A stretch of DNA of 64,000 nucleotides from Cupriavidus alkaliphilus (lineage in GTDB: Bacteria > Pseudomonadota > Gammaproteobacteria > Burkholderiales > Burkholderiaceae). The position numbers and the translations under genes are program-made. The stretch covers positions 92,262 to 156,261 of the forward strand of contig NZ_FMAD01000014.1 in the NCBI RefSeq assembly GCF_900094595.1, in the 5' to 3' direction. The notes beneath the pieces are model-generated. The model was not told the origin of the DNA. It saw only the letters and a list, made by a program, of their open reading frames with translations, and made no database searches. Below are positions 8,178 to 20,949 of the stretch, one piece after another. The stretch's first letter is position 1. Each line of letters opens with the position of its first letter.

Positions 8178-9650
8178 CTACACCACGCGCGAGTAGCGCG
8201 GCACGATGCGGATCGGCTGGGCGCCGTCGTTGGCGGCGCGCGCGCCGTTGTCGACCGGCCGGGCGGCGTCGTCGCGCAGGTAGCGGTCGAACACCATCGC
8301 CACGCGGCGCACCAGCAGCCGGCCCAGCGGCGTCACGGTGATGCGGCCGGGCTCGCAGCGCACCAGCCCGTCCGCGGCCAGGCGGTCGAGGTCGGCCAGT
8401 TCTGCCGAGAACGTCAGGTTGAAATCGATGCCATGCCGCGCCTCGATCGCCGGCAGCTCGAGCACCCCATTGCACATCAGGTCGCCGATGATCTCGCGCC
8501 GCAGGTGGTCGTCGGCCGTCATCGCCACGCCCCGCGCCAGCGGCAGGCGGCCCTGGTCGAGCGCGCCGTAGTAGTCGTCGAGCGTGCGCGCGTTCTGCAC
8601 GTAGCGCCCCGCGATCGCGCCGATGGCCGAGATGCCGAGGCCGACCTGGTCGTAGCCGGCATGCGTCGAATAGCCCTGGAAGTTGCGCTGCAGCCGGCCC
8701 TCGCGCTGGGCCACGGCGAGGTCGTCGTCGGGCAGCGCGAAGTGGTCCATGCCGATATAGACATAGCCCTCGGCGGTCAGCCGCTCGATCGTCGAGACCA
8801 GGATGTCGAGCTTCTCGCCGGCCGGCGGCAATGCGTTTTCGTCGATGCGGCGCTGGGGCTTGAACACGTGCGGCAGGTGGGCGTAGCTGTAGACCGAAAG
8901 GCGGTCTGGCCGCAGCGCCAGCACCTGGTCGATGGTGCGGCCGAAGCGCGCCGCGGTCTGGTGCGGCAGGCCGTAGATCAGATCCAGGCTGACCGAGCGA
9001 AAGCCCAGCGCGCGCGCGGCATCGACCACGGCGCGGGTCTCCTCGAACGGCTGGATGCGGTGGATGGCCTGCTGCACCTCGGGGTCGAAATCCTGCACGC
9101 CCAGGCTGACGCGGTTGAAGCCCAGTTCGGCCAGCAGCGCCATGCGGTCCTGGTCGACGCGGCGCGGGTCGATCTCGATCGAGTGCTCGCCGTCGGCCGC
9201 CAGCGCGAAATGCGTGTTCAGCAGCGCCATCACGCGACGCATTTCCTCCGGGTTCAGGAAGGTCGGCGTGCCGCCGCCCCAGTGCGACTGGATCACCTGC
9301 CGGCGCGTGCCCAGGCGCCCGGCCACCAGCGCCATCTCGCGGCCCAGGTAGCTGACGTAGCGCGCGCTGCGGCCGTGGTCGCGGGTGATGATCTTGTTGC
9401 AGCCGCAGTAGTAGCAGATGTTTTCGCAGAACGGGATATGCAGGTACAGCGACAGCGGCGCCGGCGCGTCGGCGCGGCAGGCGTCCAGCGCGTCGTGGTA
9501 CAGCGACAGGTCGGGGCCGTTGCGGAAGCGGTCGGCGGTCGGGTACGAGGTATAGCGCGGACCGTTGCCGTCGATGCGCCCGGCCAGCGCGCGGAAGTCG
9601 GAGAGCGCGCGGCGGTCGAGCGCGGGGGAAGTCATGGCAGACGGATTCAT
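8178..9650 (-). CDS. hemN: Oxygen-independent coproporphyrinogen III oxidase HemN
   Basis: A 490-residue radical-SAM enzyme that decarboxylates coproporphyrinogen III to protoporphyrinogen IX without oxygen, a haem-synthesis step used at low oxygen. The 4Fe-4S cluster motif CxxxCxxC is at Cys75-Cys79-Cys82, followed by Cys84. The GGGTP motif (SHWGGGTPTFL) and the C-terminal HemN domain are intact. Length fits the family. The start could be 9650 or the ATG at 9635; neither has a strong ribosome-binding site. An FNR-like dyad lies 61 bases upstream, in line with anaerobic induction known for hemN in related bacteria. Confidence 0.96.
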   Translation of the reverse strand: MNPSAMTSPALDRRALSDFRALAGRIDGNGPRYTSYPTADRFRNGPDLSLYHDALDACRADAPAPLSLYLHIPFCENICYYCGCNKIITRDHGRSARYVSYLGREMALVAGRLGTRRQVIQSHWGGGTPTFLNPEEMRRVMALLNTHFALAADGEHSIEIDPRRVDQDRMALLAELGFNRVSLGVQDFDPEVQQAIHRIQPFEETRAVVDAARALGFRSVSLDLIYGLPHQTAARFGRTIDQVLALRPDRLSVYSYAHLPHVFKPQRRIDENALPPAGEKLDILVSTIERLTAEGYVYIGMDHFALPDDDLAVAQREGRLQRNFQGYSTHAGYDQVGLGISAIGAIAGRYVQNARTLDDYYGALDQGRLPLARGVAMTADDHLRREIIGDLMCNGVLELPAIEARHGIDFNLTFSAELADLDRLAADGLVRCEPGRITVTPLGRLLVRRVAMVFDRYLRDDAARPVDNGARAANDGAQPIRIVPRYSRVV

Positions 9651-9710
9651 GGGGGCGCGGGGGAATGGGTATGCGACACGTCATCGTAGGACCGGGCCGG
9701 CGCCCGCAGC

Positions 9711-9724
9711 TTGACCGCCGTCAA
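9711..9724. promoter_or_regulatory. FNR/Anr-type binding site upstream of hemN
   Basis: TTGAC-CGCC-GTCAA is a perfect 5-bp inverted repeat with 4-base spacing, one base per half-site away from the FNR consensus TTGAT-N4-ATCAA. Centred about 67 bases before the hemN start, it could activate hemN at a class II position. It also lies 123 bases before the divergent binding-protein gene. Confidence 0.65.
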
Positions 9725-9846
9725 GCGCGGGCCTGAGCCCACCAGCCCCGTCCCCGCTGACATGCACGCGTACGTCACATTGGCGTCATGAGTGCCGGGT
9801 ACGCTGCGCGCCACCGCGCCCGCGCGCGTTCCGTCCTGTCCCAGCC

Positions 9847-10974
9847 ATGTCACTTTTCCGCCGATCCACCACGCCCGCGCCGTACCCACCGCTGCGCGAC
9901 CACCCGCCGGCACATGCCGGCCGGCGCCGGCTGCTTGCCGCGACCGGCATGGCGCTGGCGCTGCCTGCGTTGGCTGCGCTGGCCCAGGCGCCGCGCACGG
10001 TGGTGGTCGGGCATCTGGTCGACCGCAACGGCGCGCAGTCGGACCTGGCGCGCGACTACCTCGCCGGCGCCAAGGTCATGTTCGACGCGGTCAACGCCAC
10101 CGGCGGCCCGGTGCGGATCCAGCATGTGGTGCGCGATGCGGACCCGGATCCGCGCCGCGCGCTGGCGCAGGCGGTGTCGCTGGCCGATACCGAGCATGCA
10201 GGGCTGCTGTTCGGCCCCGGCGACCGGCTGCTGCCCGTGCTGGCGTCATCGACCGAACTGGCCCGGCGCGGCATGCAGATCGTCGCGCCGCTGTCAGGGC
10301 TGGCGCTGTCCGCCGACCATGTCTGGTTCACGCGGGCCGACTACCAGGCCGAACTCGACGCGGCCGCGCAACAGTTGCGCGGCTACGGGCTGACGCACAT
10401 CGCGCTGGCCGTGGCGCCGGACTTTGCGGTGTCGTCGCTGGCCCGGCTGGAAGCGCAAACCGGCACCCGCGCGGTGTTGCTCGAAGGCAGCGGCGATGCC
10501 GCGGCGCGGCGCATCGCGGCATCGCGTCCGGGCGCGGTGATCGTCGCGGGCGACACCCTGGCCTATGCCGAACTGGGCCGGGCGCTGGCGGCGCAGGGTT
10601 GGTATGGCTTCCTGGTCGGCCTGTCCGCGGTCAGCGCCAATGCCGCGCGCGAGATCCTGGGCCGCGGCTACGCCGGCGGGCTGGTGCTGACCCAGGTCGC
10701 GCCCGGCCCGCAGCAGGCAACGTTGCGGGTGGTGAAGGAACATGTGGCGCGCATGAAGCAGTACCTGGACGAGCCGCCGTCGCCGGCGACGCTGGCCGGC
10801 TATATCGGCGCCGCCTGGCTGGCGCGGGCGCTGCAGGGCCTGCGCCCGGGCGGCCCGGCGGAACTGCGGCGCGCGCTGCAGAGCCGCGTCGACGTGGGCG
10901 ACTTCACGCTCGACTTCACGCGCGAGCAGCGCGGCTCGCAGTACGTCACGCTGGCGGTGTCGGGCGCACGGTAG
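9847..10974 (+). CDS. ABC transporter substrate-binding protein, Liv (type 1 periplasmic) family, orphan
   Basis: A 375-residue exported binding protein of the branched-chain amino acid/amide group. The N-terminus has a twin-arginine-like signal (RRRLLAATGMALALPALAALAQA, residues about 26-48). The mature part starts with the usual beta strand RTVVVGHLVDRNG and shows the alternating two-lobe pattern of this fold, e.g. GLLFGPGDRLLPVL and GAVIVAGDTLAYAELG. The ligand cannot be predicted. No permease or ATPase is adjacent, so it must work with a transporter encoded elsewhere or act as a sensor. Divergent from hemN, convergent with rep. Confidence 0.82.
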   Translation: MSLFRRSTTPAPYPPLRDHPPAHAGRRRLLAATGMALALPALAALAQAPRTVVVGHLVDRNGAQSDLARDYLAGAKVMFDAVNATGGPVRIQHVVRDADPDPRRALAQAVSLADTEHAGLLFGPGDRLLPVLASSTELARRGMQIVAPLSGLALSADHVWFTRADYQAELDAAAQQLRGYGLTHIALAVAPDFAVSSLARLEAQTGTRAVLLEGSGDAAARRIAASRPGAVIVAGDTLAYAELGRALAAQGWYGFLVGLSAVSANAAREILGRGYAGGLVLTQVAPGPQQATLRVVKEHVARMKQYLDEPPSPATLAGYIGAAWLARALQGLRPGGPAELRRALQSRVDVGDFTLDFTREQRGSQYVTLAVSGAR

Positions 10975-10997
10975 CGATGCGATAGCGCCGCGGCGGC

Positions 10998-13103
10998 TCA
11001 GCCGGCGGCCGTCTTGCCGCCGTTGCCGCCATTCCCGAGCAGCGCCTTGAGCGCGCCGAGGCGGTCCTTGGGACTCATCGCCGGGGTCGCGTCGACCGGC
11101 GCGGGCGCCTCTTCGAGCTTCATCTCGCCGATAAAGCGCGAGGGCTGGCACGAGTAGGTCTCGCGCGCACGCTTGCGCTTCTTGCACCAGCTGACATGCA
11201 GGCTGCGCTGCGCGCGTGTAATGCCCACGTACATCAGGCGCCGCTCCTCCTCGATCTTCTCGTCGCTCATGTCCTCGTCCTCGCGGCAATGGGGCAGGAT
11301 GCCCTCCTCCACGCCGACCAGGAACACATGCGGATACTCCAGACCCTTGGACGCATGCAGCGTGGACAGCCGCACCGCGTCGGGATCTTCCTCGCGGCCC
11401 TCGAGCATGCTCATCAGCGCCACGGTCTGGGTCAGTTCCAGCAGGTTCTTGCCGTCGCTGCCGAAGCCGTCGGCGGTGTCGAAGCCGGTGGCCTCCCCGC
11501 CGTCCGCGCCTTCGGGCTTGGTGCCCTTGCGCTTGAGCCAGTCGAGGAATTCCAGGGTATTGGTCCAGCGCGACTGCGCCTGCCGCTCGTCGAAGCTGTC
11601 GTACAGGTAGGCCTCGTAGTGGATGCCGGCCATCAGGTCGTCGAGCACCTCGGTGGCCGGGTCCTTCGCCGCACGGTCGGCCAGCCGCACCATCGATTCG
11701 CAGAACACGCGCAGCGGTTCCAGCTGGCGCGGCTGCAGCTTGCCCTCGATGCCACCCATCATCGCCGCCTCGAACAGCGAAACCTTGGCCTGGCCGGCGA
11801 ACGTGCCCAGCACTTCCAGCGTGGTGTTGCCGACGCCGCGGCGCGGCGTGGTGATGGCGCGGATAAAGGCGGGATCGTCGTCGGGATTGGCGATCAGGCG
11901 CAGGTAGGCGCAGATGTCCTTGATCTCGGCCTTGTCGAAGAAGCTCTGGCCGCCCGACAACACGTACGGGATGCGCTCGCGCCGCAGGATCTGCTCGAAC
12001 AACCGCGCCTGGTGATTGCCGCGGTACAGGATGGCGTAGTCGCGGAACTGCGCGCGGCGCTCGAACTTGTGCGCCGACAGGCGGAACACCACCGACTCGG
12101 CCTCGTGCTCCTCGTCGTTCATCGGGTGGATGGCGATGGGGTCGCCCATGCCGTGCTCGCTCCACAGCTTCTTGTCGAACAGCTTGGGATTGTTGGCGAT
12201 GACGGCGTTGGCCGCTTCCAGGATGCGCACGGTGGAGCGGTAGTTCTGCTCCAGCTTGATCACCTTCAGGTCCGGGAAGTCGGTCTGCAGCCCGCGCAGG
12301 TTGTCCAGCGTGGCGCCGCGCCAGCCATAGATGGCCTGGTCGTCGTCGCCCACCGCGGTGAAGGCCGGCGCGCGCAGGTGCGAGCCGCCGGCGAGCAGCT
12401 TGAGCAGCTGGTACTGGCAGGCATTGGTGTCCTGGTATTCGTCGACCAGGAAGTAGCGCAACCGGTTCTGCCACTTGAGTTGTACCGCTTCATTGCGCGC
12501 GAACAGTTCCGCGGGCAGCCGGATCAAATCGTCGAAATCCACCGCCTGGTAAGCGTTCAGCGTGGCGACGTAGTTGCGGTAGACCAGCGCGGCCTGGTGC
12601 TCGTCTGCATTGGCGGCCTGCGCGATCGCGGCCTCGGGGTCGACCATGCCGTTCTTCCACAGCGAGATCGTGCTTTGCACGCCGCGGATCAGCTTTTTGT
12701 CGGTGGTGCCCAGCTGCTCCTGGATCAGGCCGAAGCAGTCGTCCGAATCCATGATCGAAAACTGCGGCTTCAGGCCGACGTGCTCGGCTTCCATGCGCAG
12801 GATCTGCACCCCCAGCGAGTGGAAGGTACAGACCGTCAGCTGCTTGAGCGGAATGCGCTTGCCCTCGCGCGTGGTCTTGCCTTCCATCAGCTTGCCGATG
12901 CGCTCCTGCATTTCCTTGGCCGCCTTGTTGGTAAACGTGACGGCGGCGATATGGCGCGGCTCGAAGCCTTTGTCCTCGATCAGATGCGCGATCTTCTGCG
13001 TGATCACCCGGGTCTTGCCGGAGCCCGCGCCGGCCAGCACCAGGCAAGGCCCGTCCAGGTAGCGGACGGCTTCGGATTGTGCGGGGTTCAGGCCATGGGT
13101 CAT
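10998..13103 (-). CDS. rep: ATP-dependent 3'-5' DNA helicase Rep
   Basis: A 701-residue superfamily 1A helicase. Walker A LVLAGAGSGKTRVIT lies near residue 25, the Walker B/Q-type motif is FLVDEYQDTN, motif III is VGDDDQAIYGWRGA, motif IV is KLEQNYRS, and the C-terminal motifs LSTLHASKGLEYPHV and RRLMYVGITRA are complete. The N-terminus (LNPAQSEAVRYLDGPCLV) and overall sequence are closer to Rep than to UvrD. Rep helps replication forks pass bound proteins and restarts stalled forks. The start at 13103 is the first ATG at the conserved N-terminus; the longer frame begins with TTG and adds an unlikely Pro/Ser segment. The C-terminal tail (LGNGGNGGKTAAG) is glycine-rich. Confidence 0.92.
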   Translation of the reverse strand: MTHGLNPAQSEAVRYLDGPCLVLAGAGSGKTRVITQKIAHLIEDKGFEPRHIAAVTFTNKAAKEMQERIGKLMEGKTTREGKRIPLKQLTVCTFHSLGVQILRMEAEHVGLKPQFSIMDSDDCFGLIQEQLGTTDKKLIRGVQSTISLWKNGMVDPEAAIAQAANADEHQAALVYRNYVATLNAYQAVDFDDLIRLPAELFARNEAVQLKWQNRLRYFLVDEYQDTNACQYQLLKLLAGGSHLRAPAFTAVGDDDQAIYGWRGATLDNLRGLQTDFPDLKVIKLEQNYRSTVRILEAANAVIANNPKLFDKKLWSEHGMGDPIAIHPMNDEEHEAESVVFRLSAHKFERRAQFRDYAILYRGNHQARLFEQILRRERIPYVLSGGQSFFDKAEIKDICAYLRLIANPDDDPAFIRAITTPRRGVGNTTLEVLGTFAGQAKVSLFEAAMMGGIEGKLQPRQLEPLRVFCESMVRLADRAAKDPATEVLDDLMAGIHYEAYLYDSFDERQAQSRWTNTLEFLDWLKRKGTKPEGADGGEATGFDTADGFGSDGKNLLELTQTVALMSMLEGREEDPDAVRLSTLHASKGLEYPHVFLVGVEEGILPHCREDEDMSDEKIEEERRLMYVGITRAQRSLHVSWCKKRKRARETYSCQPSRFIGEMKLEEAPAPVDATPAMSPKDRLGALKALLGNGGNGGKTAAG

Positions 13104-13375
13104 GCGGGGCGGGCGTTCGGGGGCGGCGGCGGAATTGGCGGAAGACGGCGGGATTTGCCAGCGCCCCGGCAATGGAGGGCGGCAAAGCTGGCGATGTTAA
13201 CACGCTCGTCGCAGCGGGTCAGTCAGCGCCATGCGCAACCGCGGGCCCGGCTGTGTCATCGGCGTAACACTTCGTAAAGAACGGAGCCAATGGCATAACG
13301 CGACACTCTAACCAGTGTGTCCCCCGGTCCGCCGGATCGCTTGGGCATGCACAAATCATCACATCGGAGCCAACA

Positions 13376-13603
13376 ATGAAAACCATGCAAACTTTGACCA
13401 AGGTGACCCTGATCGGCATGACGGTCGCGGCCTTTGCCGGTTGCGCGGACATGACCCCGAAACAACGTAACACCGCCATCGGCGCCGGTGCCGGCGCGGT
13501 GGGCGGCGCCATCCTGACCGACGGCAGCGCGCTGGGTACGCTGGGCGGCGCGGCAGTGGGCGGCGTGATCGGCAACGTCGTCACCGACGAGAAGAAGAAG
13601 TAA
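13376..13603 (+). CDS. Small glycine-zipper lipoprotein (OsmB-like)
   Basis: A 75-residue lipoprotein. The signal peptide ends in the lipobox AFAG-C with Cys23 as the lipidated residue. The mature part has a glycine-zipper segment (AIGAGAGAVGGAILTD and LGGAAVGGVIGNVV) as in OsmB and related outer-membrane proteins, and ends in a lysine-rich tail. GGAG precedes the ATG at a suitable distance. Its role is not known; relatives are induced by osmotic or envelope stress. It stands alone between rep and the glycine riboswitch. Confidence 0.85.
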   Translation: MKTMQTLTKVTLIGMTVAAFAGCADMTPKQRNTAIGAGAGAVGGAILTDGSALGTLGGAAVGGVIGNVVTDEKKK

Positions 13604-13646
13604 GGCCACACCGCGCAGCAGTGGTACGGCGGGCCTCTGCCGTGGT

Positions 13647-13675
13647 TTGACAAAGGCCGGGGCCTCCCGTACATT
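13647..13675 (+). promoter_or_regulatory. Sigma-70 promoter of the gcvTHP operon
   Basis: A consensus -35 TTGACA (13647-13652) is separated by exactly 17 bases from TACATT (13670-13675). The expected start near 13682 falls directly before the first riboswitch helix, so the aptamer would be at the very 5' end of the mRNA. Confidence 0.85.
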
Positions 13676-13683
13676 GCGCGCAT

Positions 13684-13907
13684 CCGACCGGGAGAGCGCG
13701 CATCGCTTGCGCCGCCGAAGGGGTATCACCCGAAAACTCTCAGGCACCACGGACCGGTCGGATCGGCATGCAACATGCACACGATGCATGCCGCACTCTG
13801 GAGAGCGGCACCCGCCATTCGTGGCGAGCGTGCCCACCGAAGGGGCGCGCGAGGATGGGGTCCATGGGATCCGCCTCGTAATCTCTCAGGTATCGAGGAC
13901 AGAGGGG
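13684..13907 (+). ncRNA. Tandem glycine riboswitch (two aptamers)
   Basis: Aptamer 1 spans about 13684-13761, closed by a P1 helix CCGACCG/CGGTCGG. Aptamer 2 spans about 13795-13907, closed by CTCTG/CAGAG. Both carry the conserved glycine-aptamer blocks: GGAGAG early, CCGAAGGGG in the middle, and CTCTCAGG followed by GGAC late. The linker is about 33 bases. The second aptamer has a longer P3-side arm than the first. The 3' strand of P1 of aptamer 2 abuts the first arm of a terminator hairpin, so glycine binding is expected to alter termination ahead of gcvT. Most gcv glycine riboswitches turn genes on with glycine. Confidence 0.95.
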
Positions 13908-13973
13908 TCATCCGCCGCAGCGGATCGCTTGCCATATTGGCGTAGCGAAGGTTGCGGCGGATGACCCTTTTTT
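13905..13973 (+). terminator. Riboswitch-controlled intrinsic terminator before gcvT
   Basis: A perfect 15-bp stem pairs 13905-13919 with 13953-13967 and is followed directly by TTTTTTG. The 33-base loop can itself form a small CGCT/AGCG hairpin. The first arm shares its first G residues with the 3' side of the second aptamer's P1 helix, giving a simple competition between aptamer and terminator. Confidence 0.9.
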
Positions 13974-14007
13974 GTTTTCGCCAACCGAGACTGCCCCCGA
14001 GGATTCC

Positions 14008-15135
14008 ATGACGCTCCAGGCCACGCCCCTCAACGCTATCCACCGCGCCCTCGGCGCCCGCATGGTCGACTTCGGCGGCTGGGACATGCCGGTCAACTAT
14101 GGCTCGCAGATCGAAGAGCACAACGCCGTGCGCAGCGACGCCGGCATGTTCGACGTCTCGCACATGTGCGTGGTCGATCTCGCCGGAGCCAATACCCGCA
14201 GCTTCCTGCGCGGCCTGCTGGCCAACAACGTCGACAAGCTGCAGACCCCCGGCAAGGCACTCTACTCCTGCATGCTCGACGAAAACGGCGGCGTCATCGA
14301 CGACCTGATCGTCTATTTCTTCGCCGAGGACCGTTTCCGCCTGGTGGTCAACGCCGGCACCGCGGTGGGCGATATCGACTGGATCCGCGCCCGCAACGAC
14401 GCCACCGGCAGCGGCGTGACCATCACGCCGCGCCGTGAGGACGTTGCGCCCGAGGGGGTAGAGCCGCTGGCGATCGTCGCGGTGCAAGGGCCCAACGCCC
14501 GCGCCAAGGTGTGGAGCACCTTCCCGTCGACCCAGCCTTCCGATGCGCTCAAGCCGTTCAACGCCGTGGTGGTGCAGGACCCCGCCCTCGGCGAAGTGAT
14601 GGTGGCGCGCACCGGCTACACCGGCGAAGACGGCTTCGAGCTGGTGGTGCCGGCCGCCAGCGTCGCCGGCCTGTGGGAAAAACTGAATGCCGCGGGCGTG
14701 CGTCCGGCCGGCCTGGGTGCGCGCGACACGCTGCGCCTGGAAGCCGGCATGAACCTGTACGGCCAGGACATGGATATCAAGGTCTCGCCGCTGGACGCGG
14801 GCCTGGCGTGGACCGTCGACCTGCAGAGCGAGCGCGACTTCACCGGCAAGGCGGCGCTGGCTGCGGCCGGTTCGCGCCAGCAGTTCCTCGGCCTGATCCT
14901 GCGTGACAAAGGCGGCGTGCTGCGCGCCCATCAGAAGGTCATCACCCCAGCCGGTGACGGTGAAATCACCAGCGGCACCTTCAGCCCCTCGCTGTCGCAA
15001 TCGATCGCTTTCGCGCGCCTGCCCCACGGCGTGAACGTGGGCGACACCGTGCAGGTCGAGATCCGCGACCGCAAACTCAACGCGACTGTGGTTAAACTGC
15101 CGTTTGTGCGTCATGGCAAGGCACTCGTGAGCTAA
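14008..15135 (+). CDS. gcvT: Glycine cleavage system T-protein (aminomethyltransferase)
   Basis: A 375-residue tetrahydrofolate-dependent aminomethyltransferase that takes the aminomethyl group from the lipoylated H-protein, releasing ammonia and 5,10-methylene-THF. Conserved segments include MVDFGGWDMPVNYGSQIEEHNAVR, the MFDVSHM motif, GYTGEDGFEL and the C-terminal LRLEAGMNLYGQDMD. The start at 14008 follows GAGGATTCC and matches the family N-terminus. It is the first gene of gcvT-gcvH-gcvP, 100 bases before gcvH, and is directly under the tandem glycine riboswitch. Confidence 0.97.
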   Translation: MTLQATPLNAIHRALGARMVDFGGWDMPVNYGSQIEEHNAVRSDAGMFDVSHMCVVDLAGANTRSFLRGLLANNVDKLQTPGKALYSCMLDENGGVIDDLIVYFFAEDRFRLVVNAGTAVGDIDWIRARNDATGSGVTITPRREDVAPEGVEPLAIVAVQGPNARAKVWSTFPSTQPSDALKPFNAVVVQDPALGEVMVARTGYTGEDGFELVVPAASVAGLWEKLNAAGVRPAGLGARDTLRLEAGMNLYGQDMDIKVSPLDAGLAWTVDLQSERDFTGKAALAAAGSRQQFLGLILRDKGGVLRAHQKVITPAGDGEITSGTFSPSLSQSIAFARLPHGVNVGDTVQVEIRDRKLNATVVKLPFVRHGKALVS

Positions 15136-15235
15136 GGGAAAGCCCCGCTCACCCAACGGTCGCCCTCGCCTGCCGGCAGCGTTGCCGGGCAGGCATCACC
15201 CAAACAAGAAACAGATCTGAATCCGGAGAACCTTC

Positions 15236-15616
15236 ATGAATTTCCCCGCTGACCTCAAGTACACCGAGTCGCATGAGTGGGTGCGCGTCGAAGCCGATGG
15301 CACGCTCACCATCGGCATCACCGACCACGCCCAGGACGCGCTGGGCGACATCGTCTTCCTGGAACTGCCCGAGGTGGGCAAGTCGGTCGGTGCCGGCGAC
15401 GCGCTGGCCGTGGTGGAATCGGTGAAGGCCGCGTCCGACATCTACGCACCCGTGGCCGGCGAAGTGATCGCCGTCAACGAAGCCGCCACCGCGGCGCCGG
15501 AAAGCGTCAACGCCGACGCCTTCGATGCGTGGCTGTTCAAGCTCAAGCCGGCCAACGGCGACGACGTCAACGGCCTGATGTCGGCCGACGCCTACAAGGC
15601 CAGCGTCGGCGCCTGA
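15236..15616 (+). CDS. gcvH: Glycine cleavage system H-protein
   Basis: A 126-residue lipoyl carrier that shuttles the aminomethyl intermediate from GcvP to GcvT and dihydrolipoamide to the L-protein. The lipoylated lysine is Lys64 in the motif VVESVKAASD. The N-terminal KYTESHEWVRVE and the Glu/Gly-rich strands of the lipoyl fold are intact. GGAG lies upstream of the ATG at 15236. It sits between gcvT and gcvP in the operon. The L-protein (lipoamide dehydrogenase) is not encoded in this window. Confidence 0.97.
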   Translation: MNFPADLKYTESHEWVRVEADGTLTIGITDHAQDALGDIVFLELPEVGKSVGAGDALAVVESVKAASDIYAPVAGEVIAVNEAATAAPESVNADAFDAWLFKLKPANGDDVNGLMSADAYKASVGA

Positions 15617-15714
15617 TCGCCCGCCGGTCCCGCGCCAGGGACCGGCACCCCGCATTCGCGGCGCCGCGGCACGGCTGACCACCTGCCGCTGCGCCCCCCA
15701 CGAGGTTCTTGCCC

Positions 15715-18657
<2,943 letters not shown>

Positions 18658-18691
18658 GCCGGCACCCCGGCCAGAAGCTAAGCTGTACTCA

Positions 18692-18714
18692 GGGCGCCGC
18701 GCAACGCGGCGCCC
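18692..18714 (+). other. 10-bp-stem hairpin between gcvP and sdaA
   Basis: GGGCGCCGCG and CGCGGCGCCC form a perfect 10-bp stem with a 3-base loop. No T-run follows, so it is not a canonical terminator. It may protect or separate the gcv and sdaA parts of a shared mRNA. Confidence 0.6.
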
Positions 18715-18750
18715 GCCGGCCTGGTCCGGCGTCAAAACTGGAGGCCGTCC

Positions 18751-20127
<1,377 letters not shown>

Positions 20128-20183
20128 CGGCGGCGCGGCGTATCATGGCGGCGTTCCCCCGGCCAAACAACAAGAGGACGGCC

Positions 20184-20921
20184 ATGCAGACCTTCCACCA
20201 GCTGTTCGACGAGACCTCGTCCACCTTCACCTACCTGCTGATCGACGCCGCCACCGGGGACGCGCTGCTGATCGATCCGGTCGACCACCAGCTCGAGCGC
20301 GACCTGCAACTGCTGCAAGCGACCGGGGCGCGCCTGGTGTGGGTGATCGAGACCCATGCCCATGCCGACCACATCACCTCGGCCGGCCACCTGGCCCTGC
20401 AGACCGGCGCGCATACCGCCGCGCCGTCCGGCTGCGACATCAAGCCCGCACACAAGCAGCTGATCGACGGCGATACCGTCGCCTTCGGCAAGCAGGTGCT
20501 GCGCGCCATCCATACGCCCGGGCACACCGCCGGCAGCATGAGCTACCTGTGGGAGGAAGCCACCGCCGACGGCATCGTGCGCCGCGTCTTCACCGGCGAT
20601 GCGCTGCTGATCGACGGCTGCGGCCGCACCGATTTCCAGTCCGGCGACGCCGGCACGCTGTACGACAGCCTGACCCGCAAGCTGTTCGCGCTGCCCGACG
20701 ATACGCTGGTCTATCCGGCCCATGACTACAAGGGCCGCACCGTCTCCACCATCGGCCATGAACGCGCGCACAACAGCCGCGTCGCCGGCCGCACGCGCGA
20801 GCAGTTCGTCGAGATGATGCGCAACCTGAACCTGCCGCGCCCCAAGCTGATCGATGTCGCCGTGCCCGCCAACCAGCGCCTGGGCCTGCGCGACGGCGAA
20901 AGCGTGCCGCACGGCGCCTGA
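20184..20921 (+). CDS. Persulfide dioxygenase-type metallo-beta-lactamase-fold protein (ETHE1-like)
   Basis: A 245-residue enzyme of the ETHE1 group, which oxidises glutathione persulfide to sulfite and GSH using mononuclear iron. The metal-binding motif is H-A-H-A-D-H at residues 58-63, with the later ligands in TPGHTAGS and FTGDALLIDG. The stretch GRTDFQSGD and the C-terminal LPRPKLIDVAVPANQ are characteristic of the persulfide dioxygenase branch rather than glyoxalase II. GAGG precedes the ATG at 20184. It is followed 28 bases later by an osmC-family gene, which points to a sulfur/peroxide defence role. The exact substrate is inferred from similarity. Confidence 0.87.
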   Translation: MQTFHQLFDETSSTFTYLLIDAATGDALLIDPVDHQLERDLQLLQATGARLVWVIETHAHADHITSAGHLALQTGAHTAAPSGCDIKPAHKQLIDGDTVAFGKQVLRAIHTPGHTAGSMSYLWEEATADGIVRRVFTGDALLIDGCGRTDFQSGDAGTLYDSLTRKLFALPDDTLVYPAHDYKGRTVSTIGHERAHNSRVAGRTREQFVEMMRNLNLPRPKLIDVAVPANQRLGLRDGESVPHGA

Positions 20922-20949
20922 ATTCCTTCCCAACCCCAGGAGTCCCTGC

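Noticed and set aside
6898..9684. A 928-codon minus-strand open frame spanning the cytochrome c gene and hemN in another frame
   Set aside because: It runs through the bidirectional terminator and two conserved genes and has no family signature.
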